Shown here one piece after another: positions 1 to 9,328 of a stretch of DNA of 64,000 nt. Position numbers and translations under genes: made by a program. The notes below the pieces were generated by a model. The model saw only the letters and a program-made list of their open reading frames with translations, was not told the origin of the DNA and did no database searches. The stretch lies in contig NZ_JAGGNR010000008.1 of assembly GCF_018614975.1 (NCBI RefSeq), forward strand, positions 682,001 through 746,000, in the 5' to 3' direction. The stretch comes from Paenibacillus polymyxa. Its GTDB lineage: Bacteria; Bacillota; Bacilli; Paenibacillales; Paenibacillaceae. Within the stretch, counting starts at the first letter, position 1. The number at the start of each line of letters is the position of its first letter.

Positions 1-234
1 TTTAAGCTGCGTAGAAATATTGACCAGTTGTTCCACTGAGCTGAACTGTGCCATTTGAGCGATAAATTCCTTATCCTCCATCGGCTGCATCGGGTCTTGA
101 TTTTGCAGCTGGGTAATCAGGATTTTTAGAAACTGATCTTTACCCAATTCTTTTGTTGCAGCACTTGTGGTTGCTTTATTAGCTGCCGAATAGTTCGGCC
201 AGGTATTATTCATTGAAACAATTTCATTAGCCAT
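1..234 (-). CDS. flgD: Flagellar hook capping protein FlgD (N-terminal part)
   Basis: The first 78 codons are visible; the rest lies beyond the left edge. FlgD caps the growing hook and is needed for polymerisation of hook subunits. The protein shows the conserved FlgD N-terminal segment [19 protein letters not shown] followed by [19 protein letters not shown], the region that carries the family signature and acts as export and assembly signal. The ATG at 234 is preceded by a GAGGTGAGC ribosome site that overlaps the end of fliK, with only about 20 bp between the genes. It is the last visible gene of the flgB-flgD flagellar operon. Identification is secure because both motif and context agree. 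Confidence 0.93.
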   Translation of the reverse strand, partial: MANEIVSMNNTWPNYSAANKATTSAATKELGKDQFLKILITQLQNQDPMQPMEDKEFIAQMAQFSSVEQLVNISTQLK

Positions 235-253
235 TTGCTCACCTCATTTCTGT

Positions 254-1648
254 TTAAGCCTTAGCACTAAACGTATCTCTCTGTAATTCGTTTCCTTCGA
301 CTTGCTCGCTACGCCAGTTACGCAATTCGTCTTGAATCCCTGCTGTAGCTATAGCATCTTCCGATTGTTCCTCACGCTCACGCGAACGGCGTTGTTGCTG
401 AGAGTTACTTCCCGGCTGACGACCTCCGTCCTGATACATCTGTGATCCGATTGAACTGTTCTGTGTAACCTCAAGTCGTTCCACTTGAATTCCCTGGGCT
501 TGAAGTGAAGAACGTAGCTGTGTCATTTGTTGTTCAAGCATGTCTTTAGCCATCGTATGCTCAGTCATAAACCGTGCAACCAACTGCCCGTTCTGCAAGG
601 TAATTTGAACATCCAATTTACCTAGATGCTCAGGCCGAAGTGAGATGGTCGCCTCGGAAAACCCTTTTTGCTGGACAATATCCAGCTTGTTAACCACAAA
701 CTGTGTCATTTCCTTGGCAAACTGTGATGTTTGTATTACAGGTTCAGCCGGTTTTCCTGCTGTTGTACCTGATGAACGCAAAGACAGCTCTCCTGCAGTA
801 ATGATGGTTGAATGTTCCACTTCTCCACCTGCATTTGAAGCAGATGTGGTCTCAGCCTCAGCTTTCACCTGGGTTCCAGAATTCGCCACTGCTGCAACAA
901 GAACTTGTGGTACGACAGAATCCTGTTTGGATGTTTGAAGCGAAGTACTTGGAGCGACTTGTACAGTCTGATCCTTAACTGCAGTCAATGTATCCAGTAT
1001 GGATTTCAGTTCAGTCCATCCTTTGTTACTAGCGGTATCCACTCCAGCCTCTTGAAGCTGACTCTGCAGAGATTGTAACAAATGTTTGAATTCAGGAGCG
1101 TTCTTCGCAACGTTACTCTCAGGATCATTCATTCCAGCTACTAATTGTGTAAGCATATCTTGCAGAACAAAACGTACTGCTGCCGGATGCTGCGACAGTT
1201 CAATTGCGGGTACTGTTTTTACGCTTTCCGCTCCGCTCGAAGACTCGTCGGAACCTTCTGCATTGGTACCTGAAGGATTACTTAATTGTGTATACATCTG
1301 TTGAATCAGAGTTTGCAAACCTGCAAGTAGAGCCGGGTCATTTTCCAAAGCTTCGTCAAGCGCATCCAAGTCCGTGAACAACGAATTCAGTATATCCGTG
1401 ATTGATGCCGCTTCTCCTTCTTCTTCGTCACTTGTAGCAAAGGAAAACACCAACGGATTGGCAGTTAAACTTCCAGTAGCGCTTGAACTATCACCTTCTG
1501 TGTTTCCTCCAGATAACGATTGTGCAAGAGTTTGGAGAAATTCACCGCTAGCACCTGTAACTGAACCTTTCGATTGTGCTCCGGTTGTCTGACCTGTTCC
1601 TGTTGCTTTTGCAGATGCTGTGGATGCCATTTGATATACAATCGACAT
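254..1648 (-). CDS. fliK: Flagellar hook-length control protein FliK
   Basis: A 464-residue molecular ruler that sets hook length and triggers the export switch in FlhB. The first 310 residues are Ser/Thr/Ala/Gln-rich and of low complexity, as expected for the secreted ruler part. The C-terminal Flg_hook domain (roughly residues 320-410) has the conserved ATISLRPEHLGKLDVQITL core, followed by a Gln/Arg-rich charged tail. The start ATG is preceded by GGAGGTGAAAATAA. It lies between the motE-like gene and flgD, the standard position in Bacillus-type operons. Another FliK-like gene lies at 24330-26387; this copy is the one tied to the flagellum. Confidence 0.93.
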   Translation of the reverse strand: MSIVYQMASTASAKATGTGQTTGAQSKGSVTGASGEFLQTLAQSLSGGNTEGDSSSATGSLTANPLVFSFATSDEEEGEAASITDILNSLFTDLDALDEALENDPALLAGLQTLIQQMYTQLSNPSGTNAEGSDESSSGAESVKTVPAIELSQHPAAVRFVLQDMLTQLVAGMNDPESNVAKNAPEFKHLLQSLQSQLQEAGVDTASNKGWTELKSILDTLTAVKDQTVQVAPSTSLQTSKQDSVVPQVLVAAVANSGTQVKAEAETTSASNAGGEVEHSTIITAGELSLRSSGTTAGKPAEPVIQTSQFAKEMTQFVVNKLDIVQQKGFSEATISLRPEHLGKLDVQITLQNGQLVARFMTEHTMAKDMLEQQMTQLRSSLQAQGIQVERLEVTQNSSIGSQMYQDGGRQPGSNSQQQRRSREREEQSEDAIATAGIQDELRNWRSEQVEGNELQRDTFSAKA

Positions 1649-1687
1649 TTATTTTCACCTCCTCTCGGTTATACAGTGTAATCAGCT

Positions 1688-2629
1688 CTACTTGTTACCC
1701 ATTAATCTGTTCAAAATTTTTGCAGTTTGAACCGAGTCCTCTGAAGACATGTTCTCAAGCAATTGAGAGCGTGTTGCATCATCCACTGAATTCAGGATGG
1801 TCAATGTTTTGTCCGGACTTAACTTGTATGTTTCCAATAAAAGCTTGGCTCCACTTGAAGCATCCATCGAAGCAAACGTTTGGCTAAGCTGGTTTTTATC
1901 CAGGTTTTTGCTCGTGGTTGTTGTTGCAGTTGATGTTGCCGCGGTTTCTTTCTTCAATCTGGATTGCAGCGCATCCAGTGCCAGATCCCCGGACGGTTTA
2001 GCATCCTTCATCATCATGGTGACATCGGCTGCTGTTTTCGGGTCCATCTTTTCAAGCACCTTGGTCCGAGCAGATGACTGCATGGCATTCAACAACAATA
2101 CCATTTCCTCGTTCGTCATATTTTGCAAAATCGGTGCAGCTTTGCTCGGGCTCATGTCAGCATACATTTTAGCCAAATCTTTGATTTGCTTTTGATAATC
2201 AGATTCCGTTTCCGGCGTTGCTGCCGTAGCCGTTTCAGCCGCTTTTTCCGCATCATCCAACTTCTTCTGAAGGTCCGTGGCCTTCTTTGCTTCGGTTGTT
2301 GTCGCTTCCTGTGCCGCCTTCAGCTCTGTTTCTTTGGCAGTTACTTGGGATTTAAGCTTTTCGATCGTGGCTTCAGCACTTTCAACCTGCTGCTCACTCT
2401 TATCCAGCTTCTCCTTCTCCGGATCCAGTACAGGATCAGGTACCCATTCCTTAACTACCGGTATCTTGTTGGCGAATTCAAACAAATTATTACGAATATC
2501 TACATTAAATAGCGTAAGTAATACACCTAGCAATACTACGGTGAATACAATCGGAATTGAAATCATGAGAAACTTTTCCCAACCGCCTCCCGACTCTTTT
2601 TCCATGTCGCTATCATCTTTAACAGCCAT
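1688..2629 (-). CDS. ylxF: MotE-like flagellar protein YlxF with MgtE N-terminal domain
   Basis: A 313-residue membrane-anchored protein. After a short acidic cytoplasmic segment there is one membrane helix (about residues 19-41, IPIVFTVVLLGVLLTLF), then a long coiled coil (about 65-140, rich in Glu, Lys, Ala and Gln), then helical repeats of the MgtE intracellular N domain (about 145-215 and 245-312, with KMYADMSPSKAAPILQNM and FASMDASSGAKLLLETY). This layout is that of B. subtilis YlxF and the MotE chaperone-like family, which sits between fliJ and fliK. The precise role in Firmicutes is not settled; it is probably a stator or export-associated accessory factor. The start has GGAGGAATGAACG upstream. 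Confidence 0.85.
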   Translation of the reverse strand: MAVKDDSDMEKESGGGWEKFLMISIPIVFTVVLLGVLLTLFNVDIRNNLFEFANKIPVVKEWVPDPVLDPEKEKLDKSEQQVESAEATIEKLKSQVTAKETELKAAQEATTTEAKKATDLQKKLDDAEKAAETATAATPETESDYQKQIKDLAKMYADMSPSKAAPILQNMTNEEMVLLLNAMQSSARTKVLEKMDPKTAADVTMMMKDAKPSGDLALDALQSRLKKETAATSTATTTTSKNLDKNQLSQTFASMDASSGAKLLLETYKLSPDKTLTILNSVDDATRSQLLENMSSEDSVQTAKILNRLMGNK

Positions 2630-2671
2630 CGTTCATTCCTCCTTCACGAGACAACTTCGCGTCCGGCTCAA

Positions 2672-3124
2672 TCAATTCGCGCGTCCGGCTTTGGCAGCGA
2701 AGCGTACAGTAGCCATCTCGTCCAGATCGTTCTGTTCCCGGAGGAGCATCTCCTGCTGAAATTTGATTTTGGCCTTGTCTCTCGCTCCAAGCCATACTTT
2801 TTCGTCAATCAGCTTACCATTAAGAAACGTCTGATTCTGCTGCACATTGACCTGAGCATGTTTAACATCACTGTTTTTGCGTGAAATGCACTCGTCAAGG
2901 TGATGTACATAACGCTGCATCTCCTGCAGACTGTTTACAGACGCTGTATTCTCCGTAGCAGATTGGATAATGCCGATCAGATTACTTTTATCATTAAGAA
3001 GTTGTATCAGATGTTCTTCCTCCGTCTGAAGTTTACCGATCGCTGTAGATAACATCCACTCTGCCTGTGTTTTTTCATTACTTTTCAGGTCAACAACCTT
3101 CTGGAAATGATATCGAAATTTCAT
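2672..3124 (-). CDS. fliJ: Flagellar export protein FliJ
   Basis: A 150-residue, almost wholly alpha-helical, charged coiled-coil protein starting MKFRYHFQKVVDLKSNEK, the typical FliJ start. FliJ is the soluble stalk of the flagellar type III export ATPase: it sits in the FliI hexamer, links it to FlhA and helps recycle export chaperones. Length matches the family (about 147). The gene directly follows fliI with an 11-bp gap. Sequence conservation in this family is weak, so the call rests mainly on structure, start motif and position. Confidence 0.9.
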   Translation of the reverse strand: MKFRYHFQKVVDLKSNEKTQAEWMLSTAIGKLQTEEEHLIQLLNDKSNLIGIIQSATENTASVNSLQEMQRYVHHLDECISRKNSDVKHAQVNVQQNQTFLNGKLIDEKVWLGARDKAKIKFQQEMLLREQNDLDEMATVRFAAKAGRAN

Positions 3125-3135
3125 CGTTTACCCAT

Positions 3136-4455
3136 TCATCTCCTTGCAAATTCAAGAATCAAACGTTCCTGTACTTCACTTAAAGTGACTTTCTCGTCGA
3201 CTTTCTGCTTGGTAAAGTTCCATATACTATCAATCTGGTCTATCGATTCATCTATGGCTGCATTCGATCCCCGCTGGTAAGCCCCAATATTGATCAAATC
3301 TTCCGATTCTTTGTACACAGCCATCAAACGTTTCATATTATTAACGGCTTCCAACTGCTCTTCCGGAGCAATATCCTTCATAACACGGCTTATGCTGGCT
3401 AACACATCAATCGCTGGAAAATGACCTTTATTTGCAATGGATCGATTTAACACAATGTGTCCATCCAGAATACCCCTTACCGCATCCGCGATTGGTTCAT
3501 TCATGTCATCCCCATCGACCAGAACGGTGTAAAAGGCTGTAATCGAACCGGTAGGTCCTGTACCCGCCCGTTCAAGCAGTTTGGGCAAACTCGCAAATAC
3601 CGATGGCGTATATCCTCTCATTGCCGGAGGTTCACCTACAGCCAGACCAACTTCCCTTTGTGCCATCGCATATCTAGTTACCGAATCCATCATGAGCATC
3701 ACGTTCATTCCACGATCTCGGAAATACTCTGCAATAGTGGTCGCAATAACCGCTCCCTTAATCCGAATCAGGGCAGGCTGATCTGAAGTTGCAACAATGA
3801 CTACGGAGCGTTCCAGCCCTTCCGGACCCAGATCCCGTTCAATAAAGTCGCGCACCTCACGTCCACGCTCACCCACAAGCGCGATGACATTAACATCTGC
3901 TGCTGTATTACGAGCAATCATGCCCATCAATGTACTCTTACCAACACCAGAACCGGCAAAAATACCTACACGCTGTCCCTTACCTACGGTCAGCAATCCA
4001 TCGATAGCTCTTACACCAACACCCATCGTTTCAAGTACACGTGGACGATCCATTGGATTGACCGGAGTATTGGAGGTAGAGTACATTGGCATTCTTGATG
4101 GAAGGAGAGAACCGTCCAGCGGTTGTCCAAGTCCGTCCAATACTTTACCGAGCAATTCGGAACCTACCTGAACGCCGAGTGGTTTACCCGTACCTACTAC
4201 ATCGCAACCAGGACCGATGGATTGAAGTTCACCCAGTGGCATAAGCAACACTTTGTTATCTCGAAACCCAACAACTTCGGCTTGAAGAGGCTTGGCCGAT
4301 TTACCAGGATAGATATAACATACGTCACCGATACTTGCATCTGGCCCTTCTGACTCCACCATAAGACCAATGACCTGAGTAACTTTGCCGTTAATACGAA
4401 CAGGATCGAATTGGCGCAAATGTTCCATATATCGCTGTGAACTAAGAACCTTCAT
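3136..4455 (-). CDS. fliI: Flagellum-specific ATPase FliI
   Basis: The 439-residue motor ATPase of the flagellar type III export apparatus, homologous to the F1 beta subunit. The N-terminal beta-barrel (residues 15-90) is followed by Walker A GSGVGKST (about 168-175), the ALVGERGREVRDFIE motif and Walker B (VMLMMDSVTRYA), then the C-terminal helical domain. I chose the ATG at 4455, giving MKVLSSQRYMEHL, because it yields the length of B. subtilis FliI (438) and follows a GAGGATGAGGAG ribosome site; an in-frame ATG at 4476 and a TTG at 4482 lie upstream. With this start it overlaps fliH by 14 bp, suggesting translational coupling. Confidence 0.95.
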   Translation of the reverse strand: MKVLSSQRYMEHLRQFDPVRINGKVTQVIGLMVESEGPDASIGDVCYIYPGKSAKPLQAEVVGFRDNKVLLMPLGELQSIGPGCDVVGTGKPLGVQVGSELLGKVLDGLGQPLDGSLLPSRMPMYSTSNTPVNPMDRPRVLETMGVGVRAIDGLLTVGKGQRVGIFAGSGVGKSTLMGMIARNTAADVNVIALVGERGREVRDFIERDLGPEGLERSVVIVATSDQPALIRIKGAVIATTIAEYFRDRGMNVMLMMDSVTRYAMAQREVGLAVGEPPAMRGYTPSVFASLPKLLERAGTGPTGSITAFYTVLVDGDDMNEPIADAVRGILDGHIVLNRSIANKGHFPAIDVLASISRVMKDIAPEEQLEAVNNMKRLMAVYKESEDLINIGAYQRGSNAAIDESIDQIDSIWNFTKQKVDEKVTLSEVQERLILEFARR

Positions 4456-5314
4456 GTTGATTTTTTCGCTCCTCATCCTCAAGTGCTATGCGGACCAGTT
4501 CTTTTTTTATTTCAGCAAGCTGTGTATCAATTCTCGCATCTACACTTCCGAACGAAGAACGAATAACACATCCCTTATCTTTGACTGTTGAATCAGGCAA
4601 AATCTGCAGTTCTGCCTGAGAATCAATGGACAGAGACAATTCTTCACGAGCTGCCTGTACAAATGTAAACTGATCAGGAGCCACACAGAGCGTGATCAAA
4701 CCCTGCTCCCGTTTACGTGACAAACTCTGACGAATCAGTTCCAATGTATGATCGGGTTCAATGGTAAGTTGTTTATCAATGACTTTCTCAGCGATCCCGC
4801 AAGCGAGATCCACAAGGAACGGTTCGGCTTCCTGAATGATCTGATCTTTAGCTACATAAGCTTCCTTGAGCACTTCCTGGGCTTCAATCATCATCTTTTC
4901 GATCTGCACCTGGAGATCCAGTTCAGCTTGTACTTTGCCTTCTTCAAAACCCTGTTGGAAACCTTGTGAACGAAGCGCTTCGGTCAGATGTTCATCCTGT
5001 TGTCGTTGTTCCTGCCACCAGCTGTCGATCTGTTCACGGGCCTCTTGAAGCATGCGCTCTGCCTCTTCTGAAGCTTCACGTACTTGCTTTTCTGCAAACT
5101 CCTTGGCATCTTCCAGCATTTCTGCGGTAAGACGTTGTGTTTCTTCGTCCACGCGTGCTTGAAGTGTCTCTGCTTCAGAACCTTCAGCACTATCACCGTA
5201 TAATTCCGTTTCAGACTCCTCAGCACCACCATAATGATGATGATTTTCAAGTTTTTTGCGGTCATCAACGGGTACATACTGGAAAGATTTAATCAAATTA
5301 GACAATGATATCAT
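4442..5314 (-). CDS. fliH: Flagellar assembly protein FliH, negative regulator of FliI
   Basis: About 290 residues. FliH forms a homodimer that binds the FliI ATPase and anchors it to the C ring, much as the F-ATPase peripheral stalk does. A long central coiled coil (about residues 45-130, ARVDEETQRLTAEML onward) precedes the conserved C-terminal globular domain (ACGIAEKVIDKQL ... VIRSSFGSVDARIDTQLAEIKK). The start is uncertain: ATG at 5314 touches the strong GGAGGAG, whereas a TTG at 5305 has ideal 9-nt spacing and gives MSNLIKSFQY. Either way the start overlaps the fliG 3' end. Confidence 0.9.
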   Translation of the reverse strand: MISLSNLIKSFQYVPVDDRKKLENHHHYGGAEESETELYGDSAEGSEAETLQARVDEETQRLTAEMLEDAKEFAEKQVREASEEAERMLQEAREQIDSWWQEQRQQDEHLTEALRSQGFQQGFEEGKVQAELDLQVQIEKMMIEAQEVLKEAYVAKDQIIQEAEPFLVDLACGIAEKVIDKQLTIEPDHTLELIRQSLSRKREQGLITLCVAPDQFTFVQAAREELSLSIDSQAELQILPDSTVKDKGCVIRSSFGSVDARIDTQLAEIKKELVRIALEDEERKNQHEGS

Positions 5315-6314
5315 CTCCTCCACCGCGTGCGATAATGATCTCACCGGCTTCTTCCAATCTGCGTATCGTTCCTACAATGCGTGTCTGAGCTTCCTCAACA
5401 TCACGCAATCGCACGGGTCCCATGAACTCCATCTCTTCTTTGAATGTTTCGGACATCCGCTTCGACATGTTCCGGAACACAGCATCCCGAACCTCTTCGC
5501 TTGCCACCTTGAGTGCAAGTTGCAGATCTGCGTTGTCGATATCCCGGATAATACGCTGGATCGAACGATCATCCACATTGACGATATCTTCGAATACAAA
5601 CATGCGTTTTTTGATTTCCTCTGCAAGCTCCGGATCCTGAATTTCAAGTGAGTCCAAAATGGTACGCTCTGTACCACGATCGACTCCGTTCAGAATCTGA
5701 ACGATCGATTCGATACCACCTGCATTGGTGTAATCCTGCGTTACGGTAGAAGATAACTTCTGTTCCAGAACCCGCTCCACTTGAGAGATAACTTCTGGCG
5801 AAGTACTATCCATAACTGCCACCCGGCGAGCAACATCTGCCTGCTTCTCTTGGGGCAAGGATGACAGAATCGCCGCAGCTTGTTCGAACTGAAGATAAGA
5901 CAGAACCAGCGCGATCGTTTGCGGACTTTCATTCTGAATAAAGTTCAAGATTTGATTTGGATCCGCTTTGCGTGCAAAATCAAACGGTCTGACTTGCAGC
6001 GTAGCTGTCAAACGGTTAATGACTTCAAGTGCTTTTGAAGAACCCAGTGCTTTCTCCAGGATTTCTCTCGCATAATTGATCCCGCCCTGAGAGATATATT
6101 CCTGCGCCAGACAGATCTGGTGAAACTCAGCCATGATCATGTCCTTTTCGGAAGAATCAACCTTGCGAACGTTGGCAATCTCCAACGTAAGTTGCTCAAT
6201 CTCCTCATCACGCAGATGTTTGAAGATCTGAGCTGATACTTCCGGACCTAATGTAATCAACAAAATTGCTGCTTTTTGTCTGCCAGTCAAACCTTGACTG
6301 CTTGCCTTCGCCAA
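5298..6314 (-). CDS. fliG: Flagellar motor switch protein FliG
   Basis: A 338-residue C-ring protein that couples stator torque to rotor rotation and switches rotation direction. It has the three armadillo-type domains: N domain (LTGRQKAAILLITLG, binds FliF), middle domain with an EHPQTIA-like motif (NESPQTIALVLSYL, binds FliM) and C-terminal torque domain with the charged ridge helix (about residues 270-300). I prefer the TTG at 6314 over the GTG at 6323: the TTG has GAGGTG at proper spacing, and the product MAKASSQGLTGRQ then aligns end to end with B. subtilis FliG (also 338 residues). The next gene upstream, fliF, ends 12 bp away. Confidence 0.95.
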   Translation of the reverse strand: MAKASSQGLTGRQKAAILLITLGPEVSAQIFKHLRDEEIEQLTLEIANVRKVDSSEKDMIMAEFHQICLAQEYISQGGINYAREILEKALGSSKALEVINRLTATLQVRPFDFARKADPNQILNFIQNESPQTIALVLSYLQFEQAAAILSSLPQEKQADVARRVAVMDSTSPEVISQVERVLEQKLSSTVTQDYTNAGGIESIVQILNGVDRGTERTILDSLEIQDPELAEEIKKRMFVFEDIVNVDDRSIQRIIRDIDNADLQLALKVASEEVRDAVFRNMSKRMSETFKEEMEFMGPVRLRDVEEAQTRIVGTIRRLEEAGEIIIARGGGDDIIV

Positions 6315-6325
6315 TACGTTCACCT

Positions 6326-7909
6326 CTATTCGTCAGCCAGCCATGTACGCAGCAGATTGACGAATTCGTCTGGCTTTTTCTTGGCCAAACTCTCCAATTG
6401 TTTGCGCACCTGACTTTCGTTCGTTACACTGTCCAGCGTAATGGACGGGAACTCTGTTGCTATTGGAAGAGGAATCTCTTCTTCTTCGACTTCGTTTTGT
6501 TTGCGGCGACGGCGTACTAACAAAATAACTACCGCTGCGATCAATGCCGCTATGAGTGCGCCTCCACCCCACATCATTGTTGAGGAGAGCTGGAAACCTG
6601 TATTGTCTGCAGAGGCAGTCTGGAATCCCTGTGACATGACTGAAACTTTCTTTGTCAGATCAGCGTCACTTATTACAGTGCCTGAGTCTGCCAGTGAAGC
6701 TCGAACAATGTTAACCAAAATGTTCTCAATCGCGTCTTGAACCGGCCCTTGCAATTCTGTTTCTCCATTCGGTGGTTCAACTGCAACGTTAATAGTTAAG
6801 TCTTTTACAGTATACGGACTGGAAATGATATCCTTGGCGATTCGATTAACATCGTAGTTTATAGTGCTTGATGATTCTTCCGAGGTTGAATTCCCTGCTG
6901 CATCTGTTGCTGGATAACCTGGAATTTCCTCTTGGCCTGTACCTGCAACACCGCCTGTTGGGTTGCCTGCGCCAGTGTAGCTCTTTTGAATCTCTTGCAC
7001 ACTGATCTCGATGCCTTTCATATTATCTACATCAACGGGTGTGACCAGATTTTCCTTACGTGTTTCTTTGTCAAAATTAAGCTTGGAGGCTACCAAAACA
7101 TTAACTTTGTCTTCGCCTACAATCTGGGAAAGGAATTGCTTTACGTTATTGCGGACATCGTTTTCAAACTTTTTCTGTAGTGCCATGTTCTCTTGAACTT
7201 CGGAAGACAACCCGCCACTGCCACCTCGGGCAGTTGGAATCAATTCTGCTTCATCTGTGTTCGTAATTGTGATGTTCTCAACAGGCAGATTAGGAATTGC
7301 AGTCTTAACCAAGTTAAAGTAGCCATCTACCGCTGCCTGATTTGGGTGATAACCCGGTTTGAATTGGAGAGCTACCGATGCTGATGCTTTATCTTGTTCT
7401 TCTAAACCAGCAAAGATGTTATCTTTCGGCATATTAACGAGTACTTTAGCATCCTGTATCCCTTGCATCCGCTGAAGTAACTGTTCAACTTCTCCGTTTA
7501 TAGCGTTGTTGTACTTTACATCAAACTCTTTATCCGTCATCCCGATGGGGGATGATGACTCCTCGAATGACTTATACCCTAATGAACCATTCTGAATAAT
7601 CCCTTGAGATCCAACATTCACCTTTGCAATTGCAACACTTGTACTCGGTACGGATATGGTCTTGCCATCTGAACTTAATTTGTATGGAATGCTAGATGAA
7701 TCGAGATAACTGATAACGCCCGCTGAATCACTTGCATTCAAATCTGTAAAAGCAACTTCATATTCCGTCTTGGACAATTGCATCGTGAGTACAACTGCAG
7801 CCAAAATCAGGAACAGGAAGGTGGATATAAATAATACTTTTTGCTTTTTGCTAAAACTATTCCAATACTGGGATGCCTTATCCCTGTACTGGGCGATTCT
7901 CTCATTCAC
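6326..7909 (-). CDS. fliF: Flagellar MS-ring protein FliF
   Basis: A 527-residue membrane protein that forms the MS ring, the base of the basal body and housing of the export gate. Membrane helix 1 is at about residues 27-45 (VLFISTFLFLILAAVVLTM) and helix 2 at about 440-465 (MMWGGGALIAALIAAVVILLV). The periplasmic ring-building motifs lie between, including YLDSSSIPYKLSSDGKTISVP and VLVNMPKDNIFA. The cytoplasmic C-terminal tail binds FliG. Translation starts at a GTG (7909) after GGGGTGAC. A 136-bp spacer separates it from fliE and holds a small AGCAGC/GCTGCT hairpin. Confidence 0.95.
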   Translation of the reverse strand: MNERIAQYRDKASQYWNSFSKKQKVLFISTFLFLILAAVVLTMQLSKTEYEVAFTDLNASDSAGVISYLDSSSIPYKLSSDGKTISVPSTSVAIAKVNVGSQGIIQNGSLGYKSFEESSSPIGMTDKEFDVKYNNAINGEVEQLLQRMQGIQDAKVLVNMPKDNIFAGLEEQDKASASVALQFKPGYHPNQAAVDGYFNLVKTAIPNLPVENITITNTDEAELIPTARGGSGGLSSEVQENMALQKKFENDVRNNVKQFLSQIVGEDKVNVLVASKLNFDKETRKENLVTPVDVDNMKGIEISVQEIQKSYTGAGNPTGGVAGTGQEEIPGYPATDAAGNSTSEESSSTINYDVNRIAKDIISSPYTVKDLTINVAVEPPNGETELQGPVQDAIENILVNIVRASLADSGTVISDADLTKKVSVMSQGFQTASADNTGFQLSSTMMWGGGALIAALIAAVVILLVRRRRKQNEVEEEEIPLPIATEFPSITLDSVTNESQVRKQLESLAKKKPDEFVNLLRTWLADE

Positions 7910-8045
7910 TCTGTCACCCCATCCGAAACTTTGCTTAGTCTGTCCTTACTCAACCCTAGCCGTTCATAGGTTGACGATCAAGAGCAGCATCGCAGCTGCT
8001 TTGTTGTAATGATCAGCGCTATTATCGAAGCGCAAGTAGGTTATT

Positions 8046-8357
8046 TTATAACTGGGTTCGCATAACTTCCTGGTATGCTTCGACTACTTTGTTTCGGACT
8101 TGAGTTGTGAGTTGTAGGCTTAACAAGGCCTGTTCTGAAGCAATCATCACCTGATCCACATTCGCTTTGCCGACCAAAAATTGATTCGACATTTCATGCG
8201 ATTGAGCCTCCTGTGCTGCAACGGACCCTAATGCATTCTGTAAGTATGTACCGAAGCTCTGAATGGTTTCGGCTGGTGTAGAAGGCTTACTTTCGGTTGC
8301 ACTCTTCATCTGTAGCGGTTGTATCCCCTGTGTGCTAAACATGTTGTTCTGAATCAT
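8046..8357 (-). CDS. fliE: Flagellar hook-basal body complex protein FliE
   Basis: A 103-residue protein that joins the MS ring to the proximal rod. The C-terminal half contains the family core EMSNQFLVGKANVDQVMIASEQALLSLQLTTQVRNKVVEAYQEVMRTQL. Length matches FliE (about 105). The start ATG is preceded by GGGAGGGACATTA. It lies between flgC and fliF as in all Bacillus-type operons. Confidence 0.95.
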   Translation of the reverse strand: MIQNNMFSTQGIQPLQMKSATESKPSTPAETIQSFGTYLQNALGSVAAQEAQSHEMSNQFLVGKANVDQVMIASEQALLSLQLTTQVRNKVVEAYQEVMRTQL

Positions 8358-8414
8358 TAATGTCCCTCCCCTTCATCCCTGGTTTGTATTTTCTTATTTT
8401 CATTTCAAAGCGGT

Positions 8415-8864
8415 TTATCTTCCAATCTCCAAAGCTTTGGAGATCATCGCTTTGGTTGAATTCAGTGCTGTTACGTTTGCTTCATAGGAACGCGAAGCAG
8501 AGATCATGTCGACCATTTCTTTCGCAATATCCACGTTAGGCATAAATACATATCCTTCTGCGTTGGCATCCGGATGAGAAGGGTCATACACAGGCTTCAA
8601 AGGTGACTGATCCTCGCGAATCTCCGATACTCTCACGCCATCTCCTGAACCGCTACCTCTCATCTGATTTTGCAGCATCGTACCAAATGACGTTTTATTT
8701 GGCTCAAGCACAACCATTTTACGTTTGTAAGGGACCGCTTCACCATTGGACACGCTCGCGCGCGTCGTCTCTGCGTTGGCAATGTTGGAAGATATAACGT
8801 CCATCCGCAACCGTTGGGCTGTCAGAGCTGAGCTACTAATGTTAAAACTATTACTAATGTTCAA
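8415..8864 (-). CDS. flgC: Flagellar proximal rod protein FlgC
   Basis: A 149-residue rod component. The N-terminal flagellar rod motif (SSALTAQRLRMDVISSNIANAETT) and the C-terminal helix (EMVDMISASRSYEANVTALNSTKAMISKALEIGR) are the paired heptad helices by which rod and hook proteins polymerise. Translation uses a TTG start at 8864, seven bases after the flgB stop, with GGGAGATAACC as the ribosome site inside the end of flgB. Confidence 0.95.
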   Translation of the reverse strand: MNISNSFNISSSALTAQRLRMDVISSNIANAETTRASVSNGEAVPYKRKMVVLEPNKTSFGTMLQNQMRGSGSGDGVRVSEIREDQSPLKPVYDPSHPDANAEGYVFMPNVDIAKEMVDMISASRSYEANVTALNSTKAMISKALEIGR

Positions 8865-8870
8865 TTAAGG

Positions 8871-9278
8871 TTATCTCCCTTCCACGCCAACACGCATGAT
8901 TTTAATTTGTTCGTTCACTTGCTGAATATAAGCGTTATAACGCAACTGATTCTCAGCCAGAAGACTCATTTCTCTGTCGATATCGACATTATTCTGGTTG
9001 TTATTCATGGACGTTGACTCGTCCATATTAACTACTGGCGTTGGTACGGAAGAGGAAGGACCTATGACAAAATGCCTTGCATCAGTTACTTCACCTTTAA
9101 GAATAGGCATATCTCCATTCATTTGCCCTTGCAACATTTCTTCAAAAGAAACGTCCGAGCGCTTGAAATACGGGGTATCGGCATTCGCAATGTTGTCAGC
9201 AATCGTTCGTTGTCTGATATTGGACGCATCGAGTGCACCTTGCAATCTTTTAAAGCTGATATCGTTTAAAAGATTCAC
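8871..9278 (-). CDS. flgB: Flagellar proximal rod protein FlgB
   Basis: The 135-residue first gene of the flagellar operon. It shows the rod motif LDASNIRQRTIADNIANADTPYFKRSDVSFEEML and the C-terminal helix REMSLLAENQLRYNAYIQQVNEQIKIMRVGVEGR. The start is a GTG at 9278 with a strong AGAGAGGAGGGGG site. A perfect 23-bp dyad lies 28-50 bases upstream of the start in the presumed leader. No clear sigma-A or sigma-D promoter could be fixed by eye. Confidence 0.95.
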   Translation of the reverse strand: MNLLNDISFKRLQGALDASNIRQRTIADNIANADTPYFKRSDVSFEEMLQGQMNGDMPILKGEVTDARHFVIGPSSSVPTPVVNMDESTSMNNNQNNVDIDREMSLLAENQLRYNAYIQQVNEQIKIMRVGVEGR

Positions 9279-9305
9279 AATCCCCCTCCTCTCTTTAGAA
9301 GTTAT

Positions 9306-9328
9306 GGAAAAAGATTGAATCTTTTTCC
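9306..9328. repeat. Perfect 11-bp dyad in flgB leader
   Basis: The arm GGAAAAAGATT is followed by one central base and its exact reverse complement. It ends about 28 bases from the flgB start codon, so it would form an AU-rich hairpin in the mRNA just upstream of the ribosome site, or act as an operator. There is no run of T after it on either strand, so it is not a normal terminator. Confidence 0.6.
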
